Assembly: GCF_004362745.1 (NCBI RefSeq)
Contig: NZ_SNXY01000008.1
Location: 124,001 to 188,000 of the forward strand
Source of the DNA: Oharaeibacter diazotrophicus
Lineage (GTDB): Bacteria > Pseudomonadota > Alphaproteobacteria > Rhizobiales > Pleomorphomonadaceae
Reading direction: 5' to 3'
DNA: 64,000 nucleotides
This document shows, piece after piece, positions 8,225 through 16,130 of the stretch (position 1 is the first letter of the stretch; each line of letters starts with the position of its first letter). Made by a program: the position numbers and the translations under genes. The notes under the pieces were generated by a model that ran no database searches, was not told the DNA's origin, and saw only the letters and a program-made list of their open reading frames with translations.

Positions 8225-8332
8225 TGTCGTCTCCTCCGGGTGCGGCGGCGGGCCCCGCCGGCACCGAACCGATCCGCGGCCGCTTGTCAACGCCTTGTCC
8301 GGCCGGGGGCCGGCCCCCATACTCGCACGACC

Positions 8333-8953
8333 ATGGCCATGAACTCCAAGCTCTTCGACCGGATCCGGATCCGCCCCGACGCGGAGACCACCGCGCGCGA
8401 GCGGTTCCCGACCTGCGAATGGGCGGGCTGCGAGGCCGCCGGCACCCACCGCGCGCCGAAGGGCCGCGGCCGCGAGGGCCAGTACCACCGCTACTGTCTC
8501 GACCACGTGCGCGAGTACAACAAGAGCTACAACTATTTCGCCGGGATGGCCGACGAGGCCGTCGCCGCCTTCCAGAAGGACGCCCTCACCGGCCACCGCC
8601 CGACCTGGACGATCGGCGTCGACCGCCGCGGCGCCGATCCGCGCCGCGGCTTCGACGGGCCCGACCCGTCGACGACCGTCAACGACCCCTTCGGCATCTT
8701 CCACGGCGCCCGTCCGGCCGGCTCGCACGGCGCGGCGGCGGAGCCGCGCCGCAAGGTCTCGGCGCCCACCCAGCAGGCCTTCGACACCATGGACCTCGAT
8801 CCAGCCGCGAGCCGCGAGGACATCAAGGCGCGCTTCAAGGCACTGGTGAAGCGCCACCATCCCGACGCCAACGGCGGCGACCGGGCGTCCGAGGAACGGT
8901 TGCGGCAAATCATCCAAGCCTATAACTACCTGAAGACCGCCGGCTTCTGCTAA
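8333..8953 (+). CDS. C-terminal J-domain protein (DnaJ-like co-chaperone)
   Basis: A 206-residue protein with its J domain at the C-terminus, roughly residues 140-205, including the Hsp70-activating HPD in [11 protein letters not shown]. The N-terminal half has a conserved Cys/His group ([17 protein letters not shown], then [13 protein letters not shown]) that could bind zinc, followed by the helix [16 protein letters not shown]. It would partner with DnaK, but a client is unknown. Two ATGs, at 8333 and 8339, are possible starts. It is divergent from bolA and 139 bases before cobS. Confidence 0.85.
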   Translation: MAMNSKLFDRIRIRPDAETTARERFPTCEWAGCEAAGTHRAPKGRGREGQYHRYCLDHVREYNKSYNYFAGMADEAVAAFQKDALTGHRPTWTIGVDRRGADPRRGFDGPDPSTTVNDPFGIFHGARPAGSHGAAAEPRRKVSAPTQQAFDTMDLDPAASREDIKARFKALVKRHHPDANGGDRASEERLRQIIQAYNYLKTAGFC

Positions 8954-9092
8954 CGTCGACCGGCTCGTGGCCCGCGCGGGGCCGCGCGTTCCGCCCGAAA
9001 GGGCACGGGATCCCGATGGCTTACCCGTGTCCCGCCACGTCTGTCGACGGCCGCCGCCCGTGGGGCGTGACCGACGGCCGCCAGGAGGTTCC

Positions 9093-10079
9093 ATGGTTCA
9101 GACTTCGATCGAGGCCGCGCCGCTGCCGGACATGAAGCTCTCCGTCAGGCAGGTGTTCGGCATCGACAGCGACATCGAGGTGCCCGCCTATTCCGAGCCG
9201 AACGAGCACGTGCCGGATCTGGACCCCGATTATCTCTTCGACCGCAACACCACCCTGGCCATCCTGGCGGGCTTCGCGCACAACCGTCGCGTGATGATCT
9301 CGGGCTACCACGGCACCGGCAAGTCGACCCACGTCGAGCAGGTCGCCGCGCGGCTGAACTGGCCGCTGGTGCGCGTCAACCTCGACAGCCACATCAGCCG
9401 CATCGATCTCGTCGGCAAGGACGCGATCGTGATCCGCGACGGCCGTCAGGTCACCGAGTTCCGCGACGGCATCCTGCCGTGGGCGCTGCAGAACAACGTC
9501 GCCCTGGTGTTCGACGAATACGACGCCGGCCGCCCGGACGTGATGTTCGTGATCCAGCGCGTGCTCGAGGTCGCCGGCAAGCTGACGCTGCTCGACCAGA
9601 ACCGCGTCATCCGCCCGCACCCGGCCTTCCGCCTGTTCGCCACCGCCAACACGGTCGGCCTCGGCGACACCTCCGGCCTCTACCACGGCACCCAGCAGAT
9701 CAACCAGGGTCAGATGGACCGCTGGTCGATCGTCACCACGCTGAACTACCTGCCGCACGACAAGGAGGTCGACATCGTCTTCGCCAAGGCCCGCGCCTTC
9801 GGCGGCGAGGAGGGCCGCGCCACCATCTCCAAGATGGTCCGCGTCGCCGACATGACCCGCTCGGCCTTCGTCAACGGCGACCTCTCGACGGTGATGAGCC
9901 CGCGCACGGTGCTGACCTGGGCGGAGAACGCGGCGATCTTCGGCGACATCGGCTTCGCCTTCCGCGTCACCTTCCTCAACAAGTGCGACGAGCTCGAGCG
10001 CACGCTGGTGGCCGAGTTCTACCAGCGCTGCTTCGGCAAGGAGCTGCCCGAGAGCGCCGCCAACATGGTGCTCGGCTGA
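9093..10079 (+). CDS. cobS: Cobaltochelatase subunit CobS
   Basis: A 328-residue AAA+ ATPase subunit of the aerobic cobaltochelatase, which with CobT and CobN inserts cobalt into hydrogenobyrinic acid a,c-diamide in cobalamin synthesis. Walker A is GYHGTGKST at residues 71-79, and Walker B is LVFDEYD with Asp141-Glu142. The later AAA+ motifs, including [19 protein letters not shown], are intact. The start is the ATG behind CCAGGAGGTTCC. The partner cobT follows after about 160 bases, and cobN is not in the window. Confidence 0.96.
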   Translation: MVQTSIEAAPLPDMKLSVRQVFGIDSDIEVPAYSEPNEHVPDLDPDYLFDRNTTLAILAGFAHNRRVMISGYHGTGKSTHVEQVAARLNWPLVRVNLDSHISRIDLVGKDAIVIRDGRQVTEFRDGILPWALQNNVALVFDEYDAGRPDVMFVIQRVLEVAGKLTLLDQNRVIRPHPAFRLFATANTVGLGDTSGLYHGTQQINQGQMDRWSIVTTLNYLPHDKEVDIVFAKARAFGGEEGRATISKMVRVADMTRSAFVNGDLSTVMSPRTVLTWAENAAIFGDIGFAFRVTFLNKCDELERTLVAEFYQRCFGKELPESAANMVLG

Positions 10080-10248
10080 CGGCGGACGCCGTCCCCTCCT
10101 CCCCCGCGCGGGAGACGCCGGCCCGAAAGGGCCCGACGAAGGGGCGAGCGGGCGGTGTGCGGATCGAGGCGTCCCCTCGCCCGCCCGCCCGCGAAGTCCC
10201 CCGAGGGGAGGGCACCGCTCCTCCCGAGCCTCGACTGCGATGGGTCCC

Positions 10249-12183
10249 ATGGCACGCGAACCGTCCTCCTCGGCGAAATCCCCGCCCCCCACCGAGCCGC
10301 TGAAGAAGGCGGTCGGCGTCGCCATGCGCGCCATCGCCGGCGACGGCGAACTCGAGGTGGTGTTCGCCACCGACCGGCCCTCGCTCGCCGGCCACCGCGC
10401 CCGCCTGCCCGAGCCGCCGCGTCGGCCGACCGCCCACGACGTCGCCGTCACCCGAGGGCTCGCCGATTCGATGGCGCTGCGCCTCGCCTGCCACGACGCC
10501 GCCGTCCACCGCGACCACGTGCCCGAGGGCCCGAAGGCCCGCGCCGTGTTCGAGGCGGTCGAGCAGGCGCGCTGCGAGGCGCTCGGCGCCCGGGCGATGC
10601 CGGGCGTCGGCGCCAACCTCGGCGCCATGCTCGAGGACCGCTATTTCCGCGGCAACTACCACGAGATCTCCGACCGCGCCGACGCCCCGCTCGAGGATGC
10701 CGTGGCGCTGATGGTGCGCGAGCGCCTCACCGGCGAGGCGCCGCCCCGGAGCGCCGAGACACTGGTCCAGATGTGGCGGCCGTGGATCGAGGAGAAGGCC
10801 GGCGCCAACCTCGCCAATCTCGACGCCGTCGTCGGCAGCCAGAAGGACTTCGCCCGCGCCGTGCGCGGCCTCCTGGTCTCGCTCGACATGGCGGACGAGC
10901 TCGGCGGCGAGCCGGACGAGCCCGACGAGAACGAGGACGGCGACCGCAACGACACCTCCGACGACCAGTCGTCCGGTGAGGCCGACGAGCAGGAGGCCGC
11001 CGACAAGGCGGCGCCGCAGGAGCAGGAGGCCACCGGCGAGGACCAGGAGACCGGCGAGACCGAGGTCGAGGCCGACGTCTCCGACCAGAGCATGGAGGAG
11101 GACGCCGCCGACCAGGCCCGCGAGGCCGGCGAGGCCAAACGGCCCGACTTGCCGTTCTCCAACCAGCCGCCGGAGAGCGACTACAAGGTCTTCACCCAGC
11201 GCTTCGACGAGATCACCCGGCCGGAGGACCTGTGCGACGGCCAGGAGCTCGACCGCCTGCGCGCCTATCTCGACAAGCAGCTCGTCCATCTCCAGGGCGC
11301 GGTGTCCCGGCTCGCCAACCGCTTGCAGCGCCGCCTGATGGCGCAGCAGAATCGCGGCTGGGATTTCGACATGGAGGAGGGCCTGCTCGATACCGCCCGC
11401 CTCACCCGCGTCGTCACCGACCCGATGCAGCCGCTCGCCTTCAAGCTCGAGCGCGACACCGACTTCCGCGACACCGTCGTCACCCTCTTGATCGACAATT
11501 CCGGCTCGATGCGCGGCCGGCCGATCACGGTGGCCGCCGCCTGCGCCGACATCCTCGCCCGCACGCTCGAGCGCTGCGGCGTCAAGGTCGAGCTGCTCGG
11601 CTTCACCACCAAGGCATGGAAGGGCGGGCAGTCGCGCGAGGCCTGGCTCGCCGCCGGCAAGCCGCCCCAGCCCGGCCGGCTCAACGATCTCCGCCACATC
11701 GTCTACAAGGCCGCCGACGCGCCGTGGCGGCGGGCCCGGCGCAACCTCGGCCTGATGATGCGCGAGGGCCTCCTCAAGGAGAACATCGACGGCGAGGCGC
11801 TGAACTGGGCGCACGAGCGCCTGCTCGCGCGGCCGGAGAACCGCAAGATCCTGATGATGATCTCCGACGGCGCGCCGGTCGACGATTCCACCCTGTCGGT
11901 CAACCCGGGCAACTATCTCGAGCGCCACCTGCGCCACGTCATCGAGGAGATCGAGACCCGCTCGCCGGTCGAGCTGATCGCGATCGGCATCGGCCACGAC
12001 GTCACGCGCTACTACCGCCGCGCCGTCACCATCGTCGATGCCGAGGAGCTCGCCGGCGCCATGACCGAGCAGCTCGCCTCCCTGTTCGCCGAGGAGGACG
12101 CCTCCGACCGCCGCCGCGGCGCCCCGCGCCGCCAGCCGGCGGCGCCGCGCCCGCGCCGCGTCGCCGGCATGGGCCTGAAGTGA
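10249..12183 (+). CDS. cobT: Cobaltochelatase subunit CobT
   Basis: A subunit of about 644 residues that forms the chaperone-like CobST complex. The N-terminal helical domain is followed by a strongly acidic segment rich in Asp, Glu and Gln around residues 215-290, as in other alphaproteobacterial CobT proteins. The C-terminal von Willebrand A domain has the metal-binding motif DNSGS starting near residue 416 and ISDGAPVDD later. An ATG three codons earlier, at 10240, is also possible; neither has a convincing ribosome site. The stop codon overlaps the GTG start of the following gene, so the two are probably translated together. Confidence 0.95.
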   Translation: MAREPSSSAKSPPPTEPLKKAVGVAMRAIAGDGELEVVFATDRPSLAGHRARLPEPPRRPTAHDVAVTRGLADSMALRLACHDAAVHRDHVPEGPKARAVFEAVEQARCEALGARAMPGVGANLGAMLEDRYFRGNYHEISDRADAPLEDAVALMVRERLTGEAPPRSAETLVQMWRPWIEEKAGANLANLDAVVGSQKDFARAVRGLLVSLDMADELGGEPDEPDENEDGDRNDTSDDQSSGEADEQEAADKAAPQEQEATGEDQETGETEVEADVSDQSMEEDAADQAREAGEAKRPDLPFSNQPPESDYKVFTQRFDEITRPEDLCDGQELDRLRAYLDKQLVHLQGAVSRLANRLQRRLMAQQNRGWDFDMEEGLLDTARLTRVVTDPMQPLAFKLERDTDFRDTVVTLLIDNSGSMRGRPITVAAACADILARTLERCGVKVELLGFTTKAWKGGQSREAWLAAGKPPQPGRLNDLRHIVYKAADAPWRRARRNLGLMMREGLLKENIDGEALNWAHERLLARPENRKILMMISDGAPVDDSTLSVNPGNYLERHLRHVIEEIETRSPVELIAIGIGHDVTRYYRRAVTIVDAEELAGAMTEQLASLFAEEDASDRRRGAPRRQPAAPRPRRVAGMGLK

Positions 12184-13214
12184 CGCCCCTCCGGCGCGCC
12201 GCCCTCGCGCTCGCGCCGGTCCTCGTGGCCGTGGCGACGGCCGCGGCCGTCGCGCGGCCCGCCGCGGCCGCGGACATCGCCGTGCCCTTCGCGGTCCACC
12301 GCTTCGACGCCTTCCGGATCGGCCACCCCGAGATGGTCCGCTTCGGCCGCCTCGACTTCGTCGGCGGCTTCGAGGTCGAGTCCCCCGCGCCCGAACTCGG
12401 CGGCCTCTCCGGCCTCGTGGTCGACCCCGGCGGCGGCGGCCTGTTGTCGCTGTCCGACGACGGGCTGATGCTGCGCGCCGCCATCCTGCGCGACGACGCC
12501 GGCCGGCCGGTCGGGCTCGCCGACGGCCGGATCCGGCCGATGGACGTCGCCGGCGAGGGCCGGCTGTCGAAGTGGGAGGTCGACAGCGAGTCGCTCGACG
12601 TCACGGTCCGCGACGGCGTCCCGATCGCCGGCGTCAGCTTCGAGGGCGAGCCGCGGATGATGGTCGCGCCGATCGGCGCCGACGGCTTTCCCGGGACGCT
12701 GGAAAATCGGCCGCTGCCGGCCGACGCCCGCCGCGTGCGCAACACCAAGGGCTTCGAGAGCCTCGCCTTCGGCCCCGTCGGCTCGCCCCTCGACGGCCGC
12801 ACCGTCCTGATCGCCGAGCGCGCGCCCCGCGACGCCGTCGACGACGACCGCCCCGGCTGGATCCTCGGCGGCCCCGAGCCGCTGCGCTTCCACCTGAAGG
12901 CCGTCGGCGCCTACGACGCCACCGACGCCAAGTTCGGCCCGGACGGCCGGCTCTACGTCCTCGAGCGGCTCTACACGCTCTCCGAGGGCGTCCGCGCCCG
13001 CATCCGCCGCATTCCCATGGCCGACCTCGTCGACGGCGCCGTGGTCGACGGCGAGGTCGTGTTCGAGGCGAGCCTCGCCGACCAGATCGACAACATGGAG
13101 GGCCTCTCGCTCTGGCGCACGAGCGCCGGCGAGACCCGCGTCTCCCTGATCTCCGACAACAACCGCTCCTTCCTGCAGCGCACGGTCTACCTGGAGTTCC
13201 GGCTGGCGGAGTGA
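12180..13214 (+). CDS. Secreted phytase-like esterase (esterase-like activity of phytase family)
   Basis: A 344-residue exported protein with an N-terminal signal peptide ending near ARPAAAAD. It matches the alphaproteobacterial phytase-like esterase family, predicted beta-propellers: [45 protein letters not shown] and [22 protein letters not shown] are typical stretches. The GTG start shares bases with the cobT stop (GTGA), which implies coupled translation with cobT although no role in cobalamin synthesis is known. In Hyphomicrobiales a gene of this family commonly follows cobT, as I recall. The stop codon is followed at once by a long heptamer repeat. Confidence 0.85.
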   Translation: MTPLRRAALALAPVLVAVATAAAVARPAAAADIAVPFAVHRFDAFRIGHPEMVRFGRLDFVGGFEVESPAPELGGLSGLVVDPGGGGLLSLSDDGLMLRAAILRDDAGRPVGLADGRIRPMDVAGEGRLSKWEVDSESLDVTVRDGVPIAGVSFEGEPRMMVAPIGADGFPGTLENRPLPADARRVRNTKGFESLAFGPVGSPLDGRTVLIAERAPRDAVDDDRPGWILGGPEPLRFHLKAVGAYDATDAKFGPDGRLYVLERLYTLSEGVRARIRRIPMADLVDGAVVDGEVVFEASLADQIDNMEGLSLWRTSAGETRVSLISDNNRSFLQRTVYLEFRLAE

Positions 13215-13417
13215 GGCTTCGGGCTTCGGGCTTCGGGCTTCGGGCTTCGGGCTTCGGGCTTCGGGCTTCGGGCTTCGGGCTTCGGGCTTCGGGCTTCGGG
13301 CTTCGGGCTTCGGGCTTCGGGCTTCGGGCTTCGGGCTTCGGGCTTCGGGCTTCGGGCTTCGGGCTTCGGGCTTCGGGCTTCGGGCTTCGGGCTTCGGGCT
13401 TCGGGCTTCGGGCTTCG
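13215..13417 (+). repeat. Perfect tandem repeat, 29 copies of a 7-base unit
   Basis: The unit GGCTTCG is repeated 29 times without a single change over 203 bases, starting at the first base after the esterase stop codon. Because seven is not a multiple of three, every frame is read as a seven-residue repeat; on the minus strand it gives PEARSPK repeats in all frames. No start codon or ribosome site supports translation of these. Perfect identity suggests recent slippage expansion. Confidence 0.97.
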
Positions 13418-13470
13418 GAGAAGCGGACTCCACACCGCCACCGTCGACAAGGCCGCACTACGCCTCGGCC

Positions 13471-13590
13471 GCGTCCCCTCCCCCCTTGTGGGGGAGGGAC
13501 AGGGAGAGGGGTACGCGCGACCTTCACCGCCGTGGCGGTCGCAACGTCGCGACCCCTCTCTCCAACTCTCCCCCACAAGGGGGGAGAGGG
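13471..13590. repeat. Inverted pair of GC-rich palindromic elements
   Basis: Copy A (13471-13511) has CCCCTCC, CTTGTGGGGGAGGG and AGGGAGAGGGG. Copy B (13551-13590) is the same element inverted, with CTCTCCCCCACAAGG. Between them lies CCGCCGTGGCGG, itself a hairpin. The whole could fold into one long stem, like a miniature mobile or REP-type element. Confidence 0.7.
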
Positions 13591-13746
13591 CCCGTCGAGG
13601 GCGAGGCGAAGGGTGTGGCCAACGAAATCCGTCGCAGTGTCGATCCGACGCGCGAGGACAATGGCCGGCGAGAAGACCCAAGCAGGATCGCGCCGACCTC
13701 CTCCCGTCCCGCCGACGGCCTTCGAACGAACCCGAACCTCCCCACC

Positions 13747-13788
13747 GCGTCCCCTCCCCCTTGGAGGGGGAGGGACAGGGAGAGGGGG
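13747..13788 (+). repeat. Third copy of the GC-rich palindromic element
   Basis: Closely matches copy A at 13471-13511 in the same orientation, differing mainly in the loop (CTTGGAG in place of CTTGTGG). It shares the flanking GCGT on its left side. Confidence 0.7.
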
Positions 13789-14026
13789 CCGACGCGCCGA
13801 CGTCGGATGCCGACCGAGCCCCGGTGCCGCACCCGGGGTGGCCGCCGTCACGCAGCCCTCCGCCCGCTCGCCGCCGGGGACGGCGCGTTCGTCGACAGTC
13901 GATGAGCGGGCGCCCCGCGCGGCCGGATGCCCCCGAACACGCCCGCCCATCCGAAATCACCCTGAACGCACGAAACCCCGAGCGCGGCTCGCACCGCGTC
14001 GGGGTTCCGAAACTCGTCTCGACCAA

Positions 14027-14046
14027 ACGGCGCCCGTGGGCGCCGT
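14027..14046 (-). terminator. Terminator of rpmB
   Basis: Read on the minus strand, ACGGCGCCC and GGGCGCCGT form a nine-pair stem with a two-base loop, followed by TTTGGT. It begins six bases after the rpmB stop codon. Confidence 0.7.
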
Positions 14047-14051
14047 GCCGG

Positions 14052-14351
14052 TCAGGCCGCGACGGCGGCTTCGGCGGCCTTCTTGGCGATCTGCTTCTTC
14101 AGCAGGCGGGCGCGCGGCGACAGCTCGTCCTCGGACGACTTCGCCAGGAAAGCGTCGAGGCCGCCGCGGTGCTCGACCGAGCGCAGCGCGTTGGCCGAGA
14201 TGCGCAGGCGCACCGACTGGCCGAGCGTGTCGCTGATCAGGGTGACCGCGCACAGGTTCGGCAGGAAGCGGCGCTTGGTCTTGTTGTTGGCGTGGGAGAC
14301 GTTGTTGCCCACGAGGACGGCCTTGCCGGTCAGTTCGCAGCGCCGAGCCAT
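14052..14351 (-). CDS. rpmB: 50S ribosomal protein L28
   Basis: A 99-residue L28 protein of the large ribosomal subunit. It begins [24 protein letters not shown], with the characteristic [18 protein letters not shown] segment, and ends in a basic, alanine-rich helix as in other alphaproteobacteria. The start ATG has AAGGAAGAGGG upstream. The gene has its own recognisable promoter about 120 bases upstream and a terminator right after the stop, so it is probably transcribed alone. Confidence 0.98.
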   Translation of the reverse strand: MARRCELTGKAVLVGNNVSHANNKTKRRFLPNLCAVTLISDTLGQSVRLRISANALRSVEHRGGLDAFLAKSSEDELSPRARLLKKQIAKKAAEAAVAA

Positions 14352-14779
14352 CGCGATACCCTCTTCCTTTGGCAGCGGGGCGCGCGCACCTTGCGGTCGG
14401 CTGCCTCCGCCATGCGTGAGACGAGCGCCGCCCGGGCCATCCGGACGCCGCCGATTTGAAAGTCGCGCTTCTATAGAGACGCCGCCGCCACCCGTCAACC
14501 CTCGGAACCGGCCGTTTCCGCCGCTCCGGGCCGGCCGCGACGGCTCCGGCGCGCGGCATCGGCTGGCCTCGGGCAGTCTCGGCGAGACAGGCGTTAACCC
14601 TCCTGTTACCATATCGCCCGAACATTCGGGACGTGCCCCGCCGCGATCCTCGCGTCCGGGGCAAGTTGTTCCGAAGCCGTCCCGCCCCGCGGGAACCGCG
14701 ACGCCGGACCGGCGTCGACGGCCGACCTCGAGGCCGGGATCGGGGCATTCTCGTGACGTCCGGCGTCTGGAGGCGATCA
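14352..14779. other. Divergent regulatory region between rpmB and the DUF3108 gene
   Basis: About 430 bases between divergent genes. It holds the rpmB promoter. On the other side a GTTAACC-like segment (TTAACCCTCCTGTTACC at 14594-14610) lies upstream of the DUF3108 gene; it resembles a CtrA site but has the wrong spacing. No further gene was seen. Confidence 0.5.
14471..14498 (-). promoter_or_regulatory. Promoter of rpmB
   Basis: On the minus strand TTGACG (14498-14493) and CTATAG (14476-14471) are separated by 16 bases, or GTTGAC by 17, close to the alphaproteobacterial housekeeping consensus. The predicted transcript start, near 14464, leaves a leader of about 110 bases. Confidence 0.6.
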
Positions 14780-15631
14780 GTGGTGTCCCAGTTGGAATCT
14801 TCCCTGTCGACGGCGATCCGGGGCTCCGCGGTCGCGGCGGTCGCCGCCCTGCTCTCGACGACGCCGCTGGCGGTGGCGGCGCCGCGCGCCGGCGAGACCC
14901 AGGCGCTCTACGACGTCTCCTTCATGGGCTTCGGCATCGCCAAGGGTTCGCTGGCGGTCCGGGTCGAGCGCGGCTCCTACGCCGCCAAGCTGCACATCTC
15001 GACCTCGGGCCTCGCCCGGATCATCTCCTCCGAGGAGAGCTACGCCACCGCCAAGGGCCGGCTCGGCCGCAGCCTGACGCCGGCGAGCTACGAGCTGATG
15101 TCGCGCGGGGACAAGGTCACCGAGGTCGACATGGGCCTCGCCGGCGGCCGGATCCGCAGCCTGAAGGCGATCCCGGAACTCGCCGAGCGCGACGACCGCA
15201 TCCCCGTCAAGGCCGAGCACAAGCGCGGCGTGATGGACCCGCTGTCGGCGGCGCTGGTGCCGGTCTCCGGCAAGGGCGGCAAGGAGGTCTGCGACCGTAC
15301 CCTGCCGATCTTCGACGGCTGGACCCGCTACGACATCCGCCTGTCCTACAAGGACACCAAGAAGATCGAGGTGCCCGGCTATTCCGGCGACGCCGTGGTC
15401 TGCGGCGCCCGCTGGGTCCCGGTCGCCGGCCACCGCGCCGGCAACAAGTCGACCGCCTTCATGGAATCGAATCGCGATCTCGAGGCCTGGTTCGTCCCCG
15501 CCGCGGACGAGGGCCTGATGCTGCCCTACAAGATCTCCGTGAAGACCATGAAGGGCATGCTGGTGGTCCAGGCCCGCCAGTTCGGCGACGGCGCCAAGCC
15601 GGCCGTCGAGCAGGCCACCGCCGCCAACTGA
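14780..15631 (+). CDS. Exported DUF3108 domain protein
   Basis: A 283-residue protein with an N-terminal signal peptide that ends around [11 protein letters not shown]. The rest matches the DUF3108 family, predicted periplasmic beta-barrel-like proteins without a proven role. Typical parts are [21 protein letters not shown], the [22 protein letters not shown] segment with two charged clusters, and the conserved cysteines in [16 protein letters not shown] and [13 protein letters not shown]. The start is uncertain: two adjacent GTG codons, 14780 and 14783, lie behind GGAGG; I used the first. It is divergent from rpmB and followed by a strong terminator. Confidence 0.85.
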   Translation: MVSQLESSLSTAIRGSAVAAVAALLSTTPLAVAAPRAGETQALYDVSFMGFGIAKGSLAVRVERGSYAAKLHISTSGLARIISSEESYATAKGRLGRSLTPASYELMSRGDKVTEVDMGLAGGRIRSLKAIPELAERDDRIPVKAEHKRGVMDPLSAALVPVSGKGGKEVCDRTLPIFDGWTRYDIRLSYKDTKKIEVPGYSGDAVVCGARWVPVAGHRAGNKSTAFMESNRDLEAWFVPAADEGLMLPYKISVKTMKGMLVVQARQFGDGAKPAVEQATAAN

Positions 15632-15662
15632 CCCCCGTCCGGGCCACGTGTCCGTCGGTTCG

Positions 15663-15686
15663 CGAGGCGCCCTTCCGGGCGCCTCG
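15663..15686 (+). terminator. Terminator of the DUF3108 gene
   Basis: CGAGGCGCCC and GGGCGCCTCG form a perfect ten-pair stem with a TTCC loop, followed by TCCGTTTCC. It lies 32 bases after the stop codon. Confidence 0.7.
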
Positions 15687-15724
15687 TCCGTTTCCGGCGC
15701 CCGGTTCACGTCGGTGGACACCGG

Positions 15725-15739
15725 TTAACGTCCGGTTAA
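15725..15739 (+). promoter_or_regulatory. Candidate CtrA binding site (TTAA-N7-TTAA)
   Basis: TTAACGTCCGGTTAA, followed by C, fits the full consensus TTAA-N7-TTAAC of the cell-cycle regulator CtrA exactly. Another TTAA occurs 27 bases later. It is about 390 bases upstream of the helicase start, so it could serve that gene if the transcript has a long leader. Binding is inferred from the motif alone. Confidence 0.45.
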
Positions 15740-16130
15740 CGGTCGGTTGGCGAAAAGCAGCATTGGTTAACCATGTCGCCGGGTCGAAGCAGAGCGCGCG
15801 GAATCGTCTTGACGACGATTCCGGTGCCGAATCGATCTTGCCGACGCAAACGCCGTTCGACTCCAGATCCTGTCCCCCGAGGGCGCCCGGACCCGAGATC
15901 TGGTGGGGAACGAATCCGGAATCCCTTGCGGACGCCGATTCGGTCGCCATCTGTTCGGCGTAGGTTCCGAACGCCGCCGGCGCCGCCCACCGGGCGGGAT
16001 TGTTCCGTCGGCGCGCGGAAATATCCCCGCGCGTCCGGCCTCGCCCCGTGCTAGAGACGGCCGGCCGGCCGGGGACGTCCCTGCCGCCGACGCCCCTTCG
16101 AGACGACGTTCCAGGACGCCGGCCGAACCG

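Larger units (their letters stand above)
13418..14051. other. Gene-free stretch with palindromic repeat copies
   Basis: About 630 bases without a credible gene between the heptamer array and rpmB. It contains two inverted copies and one direct copy of a C-rich/G-rich palindromic element, and ends with the rpmB terminator. Open frames here are short, overlap on both strands and have no ribosome sites. Confidence 0.7.
15632..16130. other. Intergenic region before the helicase gene
   Basis: About 500 bases containing a terminator, then a cluster of TTAA motifs (one full CtrA-type site at 15725-15739, one half site near 15767). The rest shows no gene with a ribosome site, and frames there overlap on both strands. 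Confidence 0.5.

Noticed and set aside
8954-9092. Cobalamin riboswitch before cobS
   Set aside because: The 139-base gap has no recognisable B12 box and is too short for the full riboswitch.
13215-13417. CRISPR-like array
   Set aside because: The unit is seven bases with no spacers; it is a simple tandem repeat.
12012-13433. Minus-strand frame beginning with many KPEARSP repeats
   Set aside because: The repeats are the translation of the DNA heptamer array, and the rest is antisense to the esterase gene; there is no ribosome site.
14594-14610. CtrA site before the DUF3108 gene
   Set aside because: The second half reads GTTACC and is out of the N7 register, so it does not fit the consensus.
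15773-16054. Possible small gene between the DUF3108 and helicase genes
   Set aside because: Arg-rich composition, overlapping frames on the other strand and no ribosome site.
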